Positions 17,911-26,356 of a DNA stretch of 64,000 nucleotides are shown one piece after another. The DNA is from Mesorhizobium japonicum MAFF 303099 (GTDB taxonomy: Bacteria; Pseudomonadota; Alphaproteobacteria; Rhizobiales; Rhizobiaceae). The notes beneath the pieces were generated by a model. That model saw only the letters and a program-made list of their open reading frames with translations, had not been told where the DNA came from and ran no database searches. A program made the translations under genes and the position numbers. Each line of letters begins with the position of its first letter. Within the stretch, counting starts at the first letter, position 1. The stretch spans positions 5,488,001 to 5,552,000 of the forward strand of contig NC_002678.2 in NCBI RefSeq assembly GCF_000009625.1. The letters are read 5' to 3'.

Positions 17911-19194
17911 ATGTATGACTTCGGCCCCTTCGAGTTCGAGTCGAAGCAGGATTTTTTCGACAAGGCAATGCGTTTCTGGAATCCCGACAAGACCAGGTTC
18001 TGGCAGAAGGCCGGGATCGATCTGGTGATCGGCAAGCGGGAGGGTTATTTCCTCTACGACATGTCGGGGCGCCGCCTGATCGACCTGCACCTCAATGGCG
18101 GCACCTACAATCTCGGTCACCGCAATCCGGAGCTGGTCGAGACGCTGAAGAGCGCGCTCGACTATTTCGACATAGGCAACCACTGGTTCCCTTCCGTGGC
18201 GCGAACGGCGCTGGCCGAATCCCTCGTCAATGTCTCGCCAGGAATGAAATACGCGATCTTCGCGCCGGGCGGCGCGGAGGCGGTGGACATCGCCATCAAG
18301 AGCGCCCGCTATGCCACCAAGCGGCGCAAGATCGTGTCGATCATCAAGGGCTATCACGGACATTCGGGGCTCGCCGTGGCGACCGGCGACGATCGCTTCA
18401 CCAAGATCTTTCTTTCCGACCAGCCGGAGACGTTCATCCAGGTTCCCTTCAACGATATCGACGCCATGGAACGGGCGCTCGAGGGCGAAGACGTCGCGGC
18501 GCTGATCATGGAGACAATCCCCGCCACTTACGGCTTCCCGATGCCGAAGGATGGCTATCTCAGCGCCTGCAAGGCGCTGTGCGAAAAGCATGGCGCGATG
18601 TACATCGCCGACGAGGTCCAGACCGGCCTGATGCGCACCGGCAGCATGTGGGGCTGGCAGGCCTATGGCGTCCAGCCGGACATCATGGTGACGGCAAAGG
18701 GCCTGTCCGGCGGCCTCTATCCGATCAGCGCGGCGTTGGTGAACGAGAGAGCCGGCGGCTGGCTCAACGAGGATGGGGCGGCCCACATTTCGACCACCGG
18801 CGGGGCCGAACTCGGCTGTGTCGTCGGCCACAAGGTCATCGAGATGCTGCAGCGGCCCGAACTGGTGGCCAATGTCGGGACCGTGACCGAGTTCATGGCG
18901 CAGGCCATGCGCGAGATGCTGGTTCGTCACGGCGATATCTTCACCGGGGTGCGCCAGAAGGGCGTGATCCTCGGGCTGGAATTCAGCAATCACCTCGAAG
19001 GCGCCGTCTTCGTGTCGCGTGCACTCTACGAGCAGGGCGTCTGGGCGATCTTCTCGTCGCTCGACAAGCGGGTGCTGCAATGGAAGCCCGGTGTTCTTCT
19101 GGATCACGAAACCTGTCGGGACATCATGGATCGCTTCGATGCGGCAATGCCGCGCGCTCGGGAGTTGCTGCATCAGGCAGGCAAGGCGAGTTGA
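17911..19194 (+). CDS. Class III aminotransferase-like PLP enzyme (possible phospho-lyase)
   Basis: This 427-residue class III PLP enzyme has FAPGGAEAVDIAIK, IKGYHGHSG, the cofactor aspartate in IADEVQTG and the Schiff-base lysine in MVTAKGLSGG. The next gene on the strand is an APH-type kinase. Class III enzymes paired with such kinases include the ethanolamine-phosphate and 1-amino-2-propanol-phosphate phospho-lyases, which release aldehyde, ammonia and phosphate. That pairing makes phospho-lyase activity a good alternative to ordinary transamination (inference). Its length is normal for the family. Confidence 0.88.
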   Translation: MYDFGPFEFESKQDFFDKAMRFWNPDKTRFWQKAGIDLVIGKREGYFLYDMSGRRLIDLHLNGGTYNLGHRNPELVETLKSALDYFDIGNHWFPSVARTALAESLVNVSPGMKYAIFAPGGAEAVDIAIKSARYATKRRKIVSIIKGYHGHSGLAVATGDDRFTKIFLSDQPETFIQVPFNDIDAMERALEGEDVAALIMETIPATYGFPMPKDGYLSACKALCEKHGAMYIADEVQTGLMRTGSMWGWQAYGVQPDIMVTAKGLSGGLYPISAALVNERAGGWLNEDGAAHISTTGGAELGCVVGHKVIEMLQRPELVANVGTVTEFMAQAMREMLVRHGDIFTGVRQKGVILGLEFSNHLEGAVFVSRALYEQGVWAIFSSLDKRVLQWKPGVLLDHETCRDIMDRFDAAMPRARELLHQAGKAS

Positions 19195-19311
19195 CATGGT
19201 CCAGCCCTCGTTGAAATTGTTGGGCGTCCAGTTCGAGCTGGCGGCTGGGCCTGCCGGGATCGCGCGGGTTCCGGTAGGGGATAGGTCTGCAAGGATAGGG
19301 CAGGACGGACA

Positions 19312-20319
19312 GTGATTGATTTCGACTCGCTCACCCACGACCAGCAACTCGGGATCCTGCAGGAAACGGCGGAAGCGGCCACCGCCAACTACGATCTGCC
19401 GGCGGACGTTTCCGTCGATATGATCAACCTGTCGGAGAACGCGACCTACAAGATTGCGGCTCGCGACGGCCGGCGCTGGGCGCTCCGCATCCATCGCGAC
19501 GGCTACCATTCAAGGACGGCCATTCAGTCTGAACTGGCCTGGCTGACCGATCTGCGCCAGACCGGGATCGTCCTCACGCCCGTGCCGGTCGCGGGCAAGG
19601 ACGGCGAACAGATCCAGCGTGTCGGCCATGCCAGATTGGCGCAACCACGCCATGTCGTGTTGTCGCAATGGGAGACCGGTTCGGAGCCGGGCATAGGCGA
19701 GGCGCTTGGCGAACCTTTCGAGCTGCTGGGCGAGGTGACGGCCCGCATGCACATCCACGCCCGGCAGTGGAAGCGCCCTTCCTGGTTCAGCCGCCATGTG
19801 TGGGATTTCGAAACAAGCCTTGGCGAGGAGAGGCCGCATTGGGGACGCTGGCGTGACGGCATCGGCGTCGACGCCGCGAAAGCCAGGCTTTTTGGCCGCA
19901 CCGCGGAGCTGATCGGCCGCCGGCTCGCCGCCTTCGGCAAGGGCCATGACCGCTTCGGCCTCATCCATTGCGATCTGCGGCTCGCCAACCTTTTGATCGA
20001 CGGCAAGACGGTGAAGGTCATCGACTTCGACGACTGCGGCTTCGGCTGGTATATGTACGACGCGGCGACGCCCATCTCTTTCTACGAGCACGAGCCACAG
20101 GCAGCCGATCTCATCCGGTCATGGACCACCGGTTATCGCCGTGTGCTTGACCTGCCCAAGGCGGACGAAGACGAGATCCCGACCTTCGTGATGCTGCGCC
20201 GTCTGCTCCTGGTCGCGTGGATCGGCTCGCACGCCGAGACAGACCTCGCCAAGTCGATGGGCCTTCCCTATACCGAGGGAACGGTCGGGCTGTGCGAGGC
20301 CTATCTGAGCAAGTTTTGA
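19312..20319 (+). CDS. APH-family phosphotransferase (amino-alcohol kinase candidate)
   Basis: This 335-residue aminoglycoside-phosphotransferase/choline-kinase fold protein has the catalytic loop HCDLRLANLL and the metal-binding DFDDCGFGW. It is translated from GTG 19312. It lies 117 bp after the PLP enzyme on the same strand. In related kinase/lyase pairs the kinase phosphorylates a small amino alcohol (ethanolamine, hydroxylysine or 1-amino-2-propanol) before elimination. No evidence points to antibiotic resistance. Its stop is 6 bp from the convergent SDR gene. Confidence 0.85.
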   Translation: MIDFDSLTHDQQLGILQETAEAATANYDLPADVSVDMINLSENATYKIAARDGRRWALRIHRDGYHSRTAIQSELAWLTDLRQTGIVLTPVPVAGKDGEQIQRVGHARLAQPRHVVLSQWETGSEPGIGEALGEPFELLGEVTARMHIHARQWKRPSWFSRHVWDFETSLGEERPHWGRWRDGIGVDAAKARLFGRTAELIGRRLAAFGKGHDRFGLIHCDLRLANLLIDGKTVKVIDFDDCGFGWYMYDAATPISFYEHEPQAADLIRSWTTGYRRVLDLPKADEDEIPTFVMLRRLLLVAWIGSHAETDLAKSMGLPYTEGTVGLCEAYLSKF

Positions 20320-20325
20320 ACCACT

Positions 20326-21090
20326 CTATGCCAGTGCCTCCAGGCTCTCCGGCAGGATCTGGCCGCCATCGACGATGATCGTCTGTCCCGTCACGTAGCC
20401 GGCTTCCTTCGACGCAAAGTAGAGCGCGGCGTAGCCGATGTCCTCCACGGTTCCGAGCCGCTTGAGCGGGATCGAGGCGGCCATGGTCTTCTGGTAGTCC
20501 TCGCCCAGGCCGACAAGGCCCTCGGTCACGATGTTGCCCGGCATGACGGCGTTGACGGTGATGCCGTATTTCGCCAGTTCGATGCAGGCCGTTCGCATGA
20601 AGCCGAGCTGTCCCGCCTTGGTGGCGCCGTAGTGAGACCAGCCGGGAAAACCAGTGATCGGGCCGGTGATCGACGACGTCAGCACGATGCGGCCCTGGTT
20701 CGACGTCTTGAGATAGGGAACCGCTGCCTTGACCGCGTGGAAGGTGCCCTTGAGGTTGGTGTCGACAACCTCGTCCCATTGCTGCGACGTCATGTCTTCG
20801 AGCCGTGCCTGCGGGAAGATGCCGGCATTGGCGCACAAAACGTCGATACTGCCGTTTCTCGCGGCTACCACTGCAAGCGCGCTCTCGATGCTGGCGAGCG
20901 AGGTCACATCGCCAACCACGCCAAAGGCGCCGTGGCCGATCTCGGCGGCCGCGGCTTCGGCCTGGTCGGGATGGCGCGCAACGATGGCGACCTTGGCACC
21001 CGACAGCGCGAACACCCGCGCTATGCCCTTGCCGATGCCTTTCGACCCGCCGGTGACGACGACGGACCGACCCTTCAAAGACTGGGTCAT
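20326..21090 (-). CDS. SDR-family oxidoreductase
   Basis: This 254-residue short-chain dehydrogenase starts MTQSLKGRSVVVTGGSKGIG; an upstream in-frame ATG was passed over because it adds a non-homologous tail. It has NAGIFPQ, the catalytic serine in VLTSSITG, YGATK and a C-terminal VTGQTIIVDGG. It is the last gene of a strand-consistent run after the dehydratase, hydrolase and permease genes. It is only distantly similar to the SDR at 17047-17808, so the two probably act on different steps of the same catabolism. Confidence 0.9.
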   Translation of the reverse strand: MTQSLKGRSVVVTGGSKGIGKGIARVFALSGAKVAIVARHPDQAEAAAAEIGHGAFGVVGDVTSLASIESALAVVAARNGSIDVLCANAGIFPQARLEDMTSQQWDEVVDTNLKGTFHAVKAAVPYLKTSNQGRIVLTSSITGPITGFPGWSHYGATKAGQLGFMRTACIELAKYGITVNAVMPGNIVTEGLVGLGEDYQKTMAASIPLKRLGTVEDIGYAALYFASKEAGYVTGQTIIVDGGQILPESLEALA

Positions 21091-21170
21091 GACTTGAAGC
21101 TCCAAAATGAGACGGGGACAGAGTGATGCTCCGTCCCCGTGAGGCAAGAAAATCCAGGGCGAGGAATGCC

Positions 21171-22697
21171 CTAGCCCTCGTTCACCATGTGACCGATGTT
21201 CTCATACGCCTTGGGGTTGGCCGACTTCAGCACGAAGCCCCAGATCAGGCCGACGATAAGGATCGCAAGCCCGACATAGGGGATGCTCCTGGCGAAACCA
21301 TTGGTGCCGCCCAGGGTCGCCAGATTGGCGACCAGCGTGTAGACGAGGACCAACTGCACAACCAGCGAGATCAACGGCGCGATGACAGTCGTCAGCATGC
21401 TGCCGCCGCCGTTCTTCTTGAACCACATGTAGATGGCCAGCGAGACAACGGCCTGCAGCACCAAAAGCAGTCCGGTGCCAAGCACGGCAAACAGCGTATA
21501 GACGCCCAGCCAGGCCTGTCCCGACGGATCGTCGAAGCCGTAGGCCAGACCGTAGAGCAGCACCCATACCGCCGCCAGCACCGACTGCAGCGCCGAGGCC
21601 TTGTGTGGGCTCTTGTGGTGGTCATGCGTCTCGGCGATCGCCTGCGGCAGGACGCCTTCGCGCGCCAGCGAATACAAATAGCGGGAAGCGGTGTTGTGGA
21701 AGGCCATGCCGCAGGCGAAGGAACTGGTCAGGATGAGCAGCGACATCAGCTGGTAGCCCCAGCCGCCGACAAAACTCTGCACCGGTGTCAGGAAGAAGTT
21801 CACGCCGTCGGAGAAGGCCTTGGCTACCATATCGGCCTCGGTCGGATAGGCCGCCACCGCGCACCAGCTGACGAAGGTGTAGAACAGGCCAAGGCCAATG
21901 ACCGAAATCAGCAGCGATTGCGGAATGATGCGCTTCGGATCGCGGGATTCCTCGGCATAGTTCGGCGCCATCTCGAAGCCGACCCACGACCAGAACGCCA
22001 TGAAGATGCCGACGGCCGCTTCGCCCGCCGGTATGGCGACATCGCCGACCTTCTGCTCGGCTACAGGCGTGAACACCTTGAACACATTGAGCGAATCGCC
22101 GGAAAAATTCGTCCCGCCATGGGCAAAAATCACGCCCAGCGAAAAGATCACCAGCATGATCACTTCAAGAATGAGGGCTATGCCGAGCAGCCGTGCCGAC
22201 ACTTTCACGTCGCGGTAGGCAAGCGCTGCGATGACCACGATCATGGCGAGCGCCAGCACGATCCACGGCACGTTGATGCCGAAATGCTGGGAAAGCCACA
22301 GATTGCCGAAAAAGGCGAACAGTCCGGTGAGGGAAGCTTCGAACAGCGAATAGCAGGCGAGCGAGCCGATGCCCGCCGACATGCCGACCTCGCGGCCGAG
22401 CCCCTGGCTGATGAAGGAGTAGAAGCCGCCGACCGACGATACGCGCGATGCCATCGCGGCATAGCCGATCGAGAAGATGGTCAGCACAATCGTCGCCATC
22501 AGGAAGGCTGCCGGCGTGTATTTGCCGATGCCGTAGCCTGCCGCGAACGGGACATTGCCCAGCATCGCCGACATTGGCGCCGCGCCGGTGACGGCCAGGA
22601 AGAGCACTCCGGCGAGCCCCACGGCCTTGGAGTGCAAAAGATTGATGCTGTTACTTTTCGAGACGTCGATCGTCCCGCGTGCAGTTTCTATGGCCAT
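21171..22697 (-). CDS. APC-superfamily amino acid/amine permease
   Basis: This 508-residue membrane protein has about 12 to 14 hydrophobic segments. It starts MAIETARGTIDVSKSN and its first segment carries the APC signature GLAGVLFLAVTGAAPMSAML. GFEMAPNYAEESRDPKR is the conserved intracellular loop of the family. It probably imports the amine or amino alcohol metabolised by neighbouring enzymes. It is unrelated in detail to the arginine antiporters further right. Confidence 0.88.
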   Translation of the reverse strand: MAIETARGTIDVSKSNSINLLHSKAVGLAGVLFLAVTGAAPMSAMLGNVPFAAGYGIGKYTPAAFLMATIVLTIFSIGYAAMASRVSSVGGFYSFISQGLGREVGMSAGIGSLACYSLFEASLTGLFAFFGNLWLSQHFGINVPWIVLALAMIVVIAALAYRDVKVSARLLGIALILEVIMLVIFSLGVIFAHGGTNFSGDSLNVFKVFTPVAEQKVGDVAIPAGEAAVGIFMAFWSWVGFEMAPNYAEESRDPKRIIPQSLLISVIGLGLFYTFVSWCAVAAYPTEADMVAKAFSDGVNFFLTPVQSFVGGWGYQLMSLLILTSSFACGMAFHNTASRYLYSLAREGVLPQAIAETHDHHKSPHKASALQSVLAAVWVLLYGLAYGFDDPSGQAWLGVYTLFAVLGTGLLLVLQAVVSLAIYMWFKKNGGGSMLTTVIAPLISLVVQLVLVYTLVANLATLGGTNGFARSIPYVGLAILIVGLIWGFVLKSANPKAYENIGHMVNEG

Positions 22698-22796
22698 GAA
22701 GCCCTCTCCATTCGTGACAGCTGTCTGCAGTTCCCCGCACAGGGCGGCCGATGTGTCCCAGCCTGCTCGTGCAGCCACGACACTACGGACGCAGCG

Positions 22797-23495
22797 TCAC
22801 TTTGCCAAGGCCATGATTTTGCATAGCTCGCCGCTCGACATCACGTGGCAATAGATCATGTTGATGATTTCGAGCTCCTTGCGATGAAGATCCTCGGTCG
22901 CCGCCGCGCAGCAATCCTCGAGCACGATGACGGCATAACTCTCATCCGCCAGGCTGCGTACCGTCGAGGACACGCACTGGTCCGTGAAGATGCCGCAGCA
23001 GATGACATTCCTGATGCCGAGATTGTGAAGGATCAGGCGCAGATTCGTCCCCGTCAGCGCGGAATCGGTGGTCTTGGTCACCACGATTTCGTCGCCGGCC
23101 GGCTGAAGCTCGGCAACCAGCTGCGACGGTGCGTCGTTCTTTGGCAGCAGCAAATTGTTCCAGCCCGGCATTTTCTGAGAGAGTGAGCGGTCACGCCCGT
23201 CCTTGGTGTGGCAGGCGATGCGGGCAAAAAGGCATTCGATGCCGTTTTGCCTTGCCAGCGCCAGCAGTCTTGCCGTGTTCGGTATGACCGTGCCGTGCAT
23301 GCGCTCGTGGAACGGCGTCCACAGATCGTAGCGATGCTGTTCCTGCTGTGAAAGCGATGCGCGATCCGGCCGCTTCAGGTAGGTGTTCTGAACGTCGATG
23401 ACCAGGATGGCGGTTTGCGCCGGCACCAGCACCGGATCATCCGGCTCGGGCGCACCGAGATAGTAGAGCGAACGGAATCCGGTTTTCCAGCTCAT
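22797..23495 (-). CDS. Isochorismatase-family cysteine hydrolase
   Basis: The protein has 232 residues. The catalytic triad of the family is visible: aspartate in AILVIDVQNTY, lysine in VVTKTTDSAL and cysteine in CGIFTDQCVSSTVR. Family members hydrolyse amides, ureas or vinyl ethers (nicotinamidase, biuretase, isochorismatase). Its substrate here is unknown. It follows the dehydratase small subunit by about 10 bp and precedes the permease, so it belongs to the same transcript. Confidence 0.87.
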   Translation of the reverse strand: MSWKTGFRSLYYLGAPEPDDPVLVPAQTAILVIDVQNTYLKRPDRASLSQQEQHRYDLWTPFHERMHGTVIPNTARLLALARQNGIECLFARIACHTKDGRDRSLSQKMPGWNNLLLPKNDAPSQLVAELQPAGDEIVVTKTTDSALTGTNLRLILHNLGIRNVICCGIFTDQCVSSTVRSLADESYAVIVLEDCCAAATEDLHRKELEIINMIYCHVMSSGELCKIMALAK

Positions 23496-23504
23496 GCGGT
23501 CCTT

Positions 23505-23924
23505 TCAGAAGCGGAATGTGAAAAGGCCGCGAGCCGCGTAGGTCTCGGCGGCTTCTTCGATGAAACGGGCGATGCGTTCGGCCTGGTAGGTATCGCGCAT
23601 CGTGGTGGCGGCCTGGAGCAATTCTTCCTTGGATTTGGCGCGGCCGGGGCGCAGCAGTTCGTATACCTGCATGATGAAATCCTGCGGCACCTCGACAAGC
23701 TCCGCCCCACGCTCGAAGTTGAGCGCCAGTGTCGGCCGTCCGACATCGCGCGCCACATCGGCCTGTGCCTGCAGCGCTTGTGGGGTGATACGAAGGTCTT
23801 CCATCGTCACGTCGCCCGCAAGCACCGAATCCAGCGTTATCTCGGCAAGCGACTTGCCGCGCTTGCCCTTTACGGCGCCGGGCTGTGTTTCGGCGAGCGG
23901 ATAGTCGGCGCGCGTGTGGGTCAC
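23505..23924 (-). CDS. pduE: Diol/glycerol dehydratase small subunit
   Basis: This 139-residue protein has the family hallmarks DYPL near the N-terminus, SLAEITLDSVLAGDVTMEDL, RITPQALQ and ELLRPGRAKSKEEL, all matching the gamma subunit of B12-dependent propanediol/glycerol dehydratase. It overlaps the fused large/medium subunit gene by 4 bp. The symbol is used for the family; the substrate could be propane-1,2-diol, glycerol or a related compound. Confidence 0.88.
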   Translation of the reverse strand: MTHTRADYPLAETQPGAVKGKRGKSLAEITLDSVLAGDVTMEDLRITPQALQAQADVARDVGRPTLALNFERGAELVEVPQDFIMQVYELLRPGRAKSKEELLQAATTMRDTYQAERIARFIEEAAETYAARGLFTFRF

Positions 23925-26191
23925 GATTTCACTCCTGTCAGGATGACGTCGACCTCTTCGGGAGCCGCACCAGCCTCCGTCAGTCCGGTTTCGATGGCGT
24001 AGATGAGGGCGACGCGGGCGTGGTAGCGAGACCCCATGGCCTCGCCCCGCTGCGGCACCACGACGGGCTCCGGCATTTCGCCCAGCGCATAGGCCGCCGC
24101 ATTGGCACCCAGCGCGCGATAGTGCTCGAGCCGGGTGATCGGCGCATTGGAAAACAGTTCGAGGTTGTTGTGCGGCTGGCGGTCACGCTGGTGGATGACG
24201 GCCGTGCCCTTGGCCTGGATGCCGATGCCTATGCCGCTGCCGGCAAGCCGCGCGGCGGACAGGCCGAGGAAGGAGGTATCGGCCGTATGGCGGAAGCGGA
24301 CGACGCGCGCCTTGAGCCCGCGTGCGTGGATCGCATCGAGCATGGCGCCGAGCACTTCGGAGAGCCGATGTCCGGCCGTCGTCCGGTAAAGCTTCAGCCC
24401 GAAAGCCGGGCTGATGCCGATGACCACATCGTCCTTCGCCGATCCGTTGGCCGCGGGCCCCAGGTTGCGATAGCGGATGTGCCTTGCCTCGTCCTTCTCG
24501 TGCAGGGCTTCCGAGCGCAGCACTTCCTTCTGGTCCAGCACATCGCGGATGTCATTGAGCTGCAGGCGCCGTTCTTCGGACACGCGGTAGCCGGAACCCG
24601 GGCCGAGATAGTCGTTTGGATCGTTGACCGCACTGACGATCCGCCCATTGCGGATCATCGCCGATGTCTGGAGATAGTCACCGGAAAGGCGCAGCTTGAC
24701 CACGTCGAGGAGGTTCTCCGCCTCTTCGCGGAATCCACGCTTGGCCAGCGCCTTGACCACATCGATCACGGTGATGCCGCGCTCCTTGATGGCTTCGCTG
24801 ATAAAGCTGACGTCGCGCGGCATCAGGCTGCGTGTATCGTCGGAACCGGAAGCGTAGACCACGCTGCTCTTCATGTCCTCGGTCGGTGAGGAAAGGCCGA
24901 GTTCCTCGAACACGGCGGCGATCGCCTCCACCGCCCGCTCGCGCAGCTCGATCGCGCGTGACTCGGGCAGCGGCGTCAACCCGCCATCGGCCTCGAAATC
25001 GCGCTGCAGCACAAGATAATCTTCCAATTCCTCGCCGTTGATTAGCGACGGGTTGAACGAGTTGTCGTATTTCAGGATCGATCCCATCCCGGAGCAGATC
25101 AGGTCCGAGCCGGCAATCAGGTAGGGAAGGATTTTGGCGCCGACGCGAATTTCCGATTCGGTCGACCGCGCGTCATTGCCAGACGCGCATTCGAGATCGA
25201 GCCAGACGGCGATGAGGTTCTCGGCCATCAGCTCGCGAACACCGCCGGGTATAGTGGCGGTCAAAGGCGCTCCGTCGATGCCGCCATTCTGCGTGCCTTG
25301 CACCCCCATGCCGCGCTGCAGGCAGAGGCAGCGCGCCTCCAGGTAGAGCAGCGACTTGGCTTCATGGAAGCCCATCAGCAACTCGGAGCCGGCACCAGAC
25401 GTACAGCGCATCTTGACGCCGCGCGAGGCGTAGGCGGCGGCCAGAAATGCCTTGGACCACGGCGTGTCGTCGCCATCGGTGAACGACTTTTCAGTGCCGT
25501 AGACGGAAACGGTTTCGGCGTAGGAGGTAAAGCCCGCCATGGCGATGCGCAGCTCTTCGGCTTCCTCGCTGGAGCATTGGAACAGCGTTCCCCAGCGACC
25601 GACCGCGCCGCCTACCGCACACGCCACCGCGTTGGACCAGGCGTTGCGCGAAACGCGCATCGTCGTCTCGATCTCGTCGAAGCCAAAGGCGACGGCGGTC
25701 GCGGCATCGGCGGCGAGCTGCAGCGGATCGTCCTTGGCGTTGGTGACGTGTGCCTGGTTGCCCGGTGTCTTGCGGGCTCGCATCTTCGAGTAGGCGAAGG
25801 CGATCTCCAGGGCGTTGAGCTGCGACACGACCTCAGCGAGTTTCGCAGGTGTCATGCCGTGGGCAAGCCGCACCAGCGTCTCGCGCGGCACGTTCATGTC
25901 GACCAGCCAGCGGGCGACGGTCGCCGAGTCCAGCGCCATCGCTTCAGGTGCCACCTCCGGATCGATGTGATGGCGGGCGATGAAGCGGTCGATCATATCG
26001 TAGTCGTGTTCGAGCACGCCATCGAGGGATATGACTCGCCCGTCCTTGATGCCGATGCCTGGTTTCGGATCGGCTGGGCTGGAGAAAGCGGAGAAGCCGT
26101 TGGCAGGGTCTTCCGCCGCAAACTTGTCCAGACGCAACGGCCGCTCGTCCCAGTCGGCGAAGCGCTTCCAGCGGTTCAGTTTCGGCGTCAT
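23921..26191 (-). CDS. B12-dependent diol/glycerol dehydratase, fused large and medium subunits
   Basis: The protein has 756 residues. About 1-550 form the large (alpha) subunit TIM barrel (NRWKRFADWDERP, DRFIARHHID, MRCTSGAGSELLMG, CLQRGMGVQGTQNGG). About 560-756 form the medium (beta) subunit (VVIGISPAFGLKLYRTTAGH, HQRDRQPHNNLELFSNAP). In enteric bacteria these are separate genes; fusion occurs in some actinobacteria and rhizobia. The enzyme turns a vicinal diol into an aldehyde and uses adenosylcobalamin. No reactivating-factor genes and no microcompartment shell genes are present in the window. Confidence 0.9.
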   Translation of the reverse strand: MTPKLNRWKRFADWDERPLRLDKFAAEDPANGFSAFSSPADPKPGIGIKDGRVISLDGVLEHDYDMIDRFIARHHIDPEVAPEAMALDSATVARWLVDMNVPRETLVRLAHGMTPAKLAEVVSQLNALEIAFAYSKMRARKTPGNQAHVTNAKDDPLQLAADAATAVAFGFDEIETTMRVSRNAWSNAVACAVGGAVGRWGTLFQCSSEEAEELRIAMAGFTSYAETVSVYGTEKSFTDGDDTPWSKAFLAAAYASRGVKMRCTSGAGSELLMGFHEAKSLLYLEARCLCLQRGMGVQGTQNGGIDGAPLTATIPGGVRELMAENLIAVWLDLECASGNDARSTESEIRVGAKILPYLIAGSDLICSGMGSILKYDNSFNPSLINGEELEDYLVLQRDFEADGGLTPLPESRAIELRERAVEAIAAVFEELGLSSPTEDMKSSVVYASGSDDTRSLMPRDVSFISEAIKERGITVIDVVKALAKRGFREEAENLLDVVKLRLSGDYLQTSAMIRNGRIVSAVNDPNDYLGPGSGYRVSEERRLQLNDIRDVLDQKEVLRSEALHEKDEARHIRYRNLGPAANGSAKDDVVIGISPAFGLKLYRTTAGHRLSEVLGAMLDAIHARGLKARVVRFRHTADTSFLGLSAARLAGSGIGIGIQAKGTAVIHQRDRQPHNNLELFSNAPITRLEHYRALGANAAAYALGEMPEPVVVPQRGEAMGSRYHARVALIYAIETGLTEAGAAPEEVDVILTGVKS

Positions 26192-26356
26192 GCGTGCGAT
26201 CCTCGACCCAGCCGAAAGACTAGTGAATGCTTACCCGCCACACAATGACCATGGATCGACCGCCGGCCAAGGGGGCGCACGCCACGGGCTCAAATGCTCG
26301 AAGCTCCTCGCGTGCCGCAGGCTTGCTTTACAGATGGCCAACGACATTGCCCTGTT

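Noticed and set aside
17887..19509. 540-codon minus-strand frame opposite the aminotransferase and kinase genes
   Set aside because: Histidine/arginine/aspartate-rich shadow sequence with no motifs; the plus-strand enzymes are clear.
21123..22826. 567-codon plus-strand frame opposite the APC permease
   Set aside because: Composition (repeated HHRDR/RRHQ-like runs) is typical of the complement of a membrane protein gene.
25298..26248. Plus-strand frame opposite the fused dehydratase
   Set aside because: Shadow of a confidently identified gene.
26192..26356. Adenosylcobalamin riboswitch before the diol dehydratase
   Set aside because: No B12-box-like sequence could be seen in this 165-bp gap.
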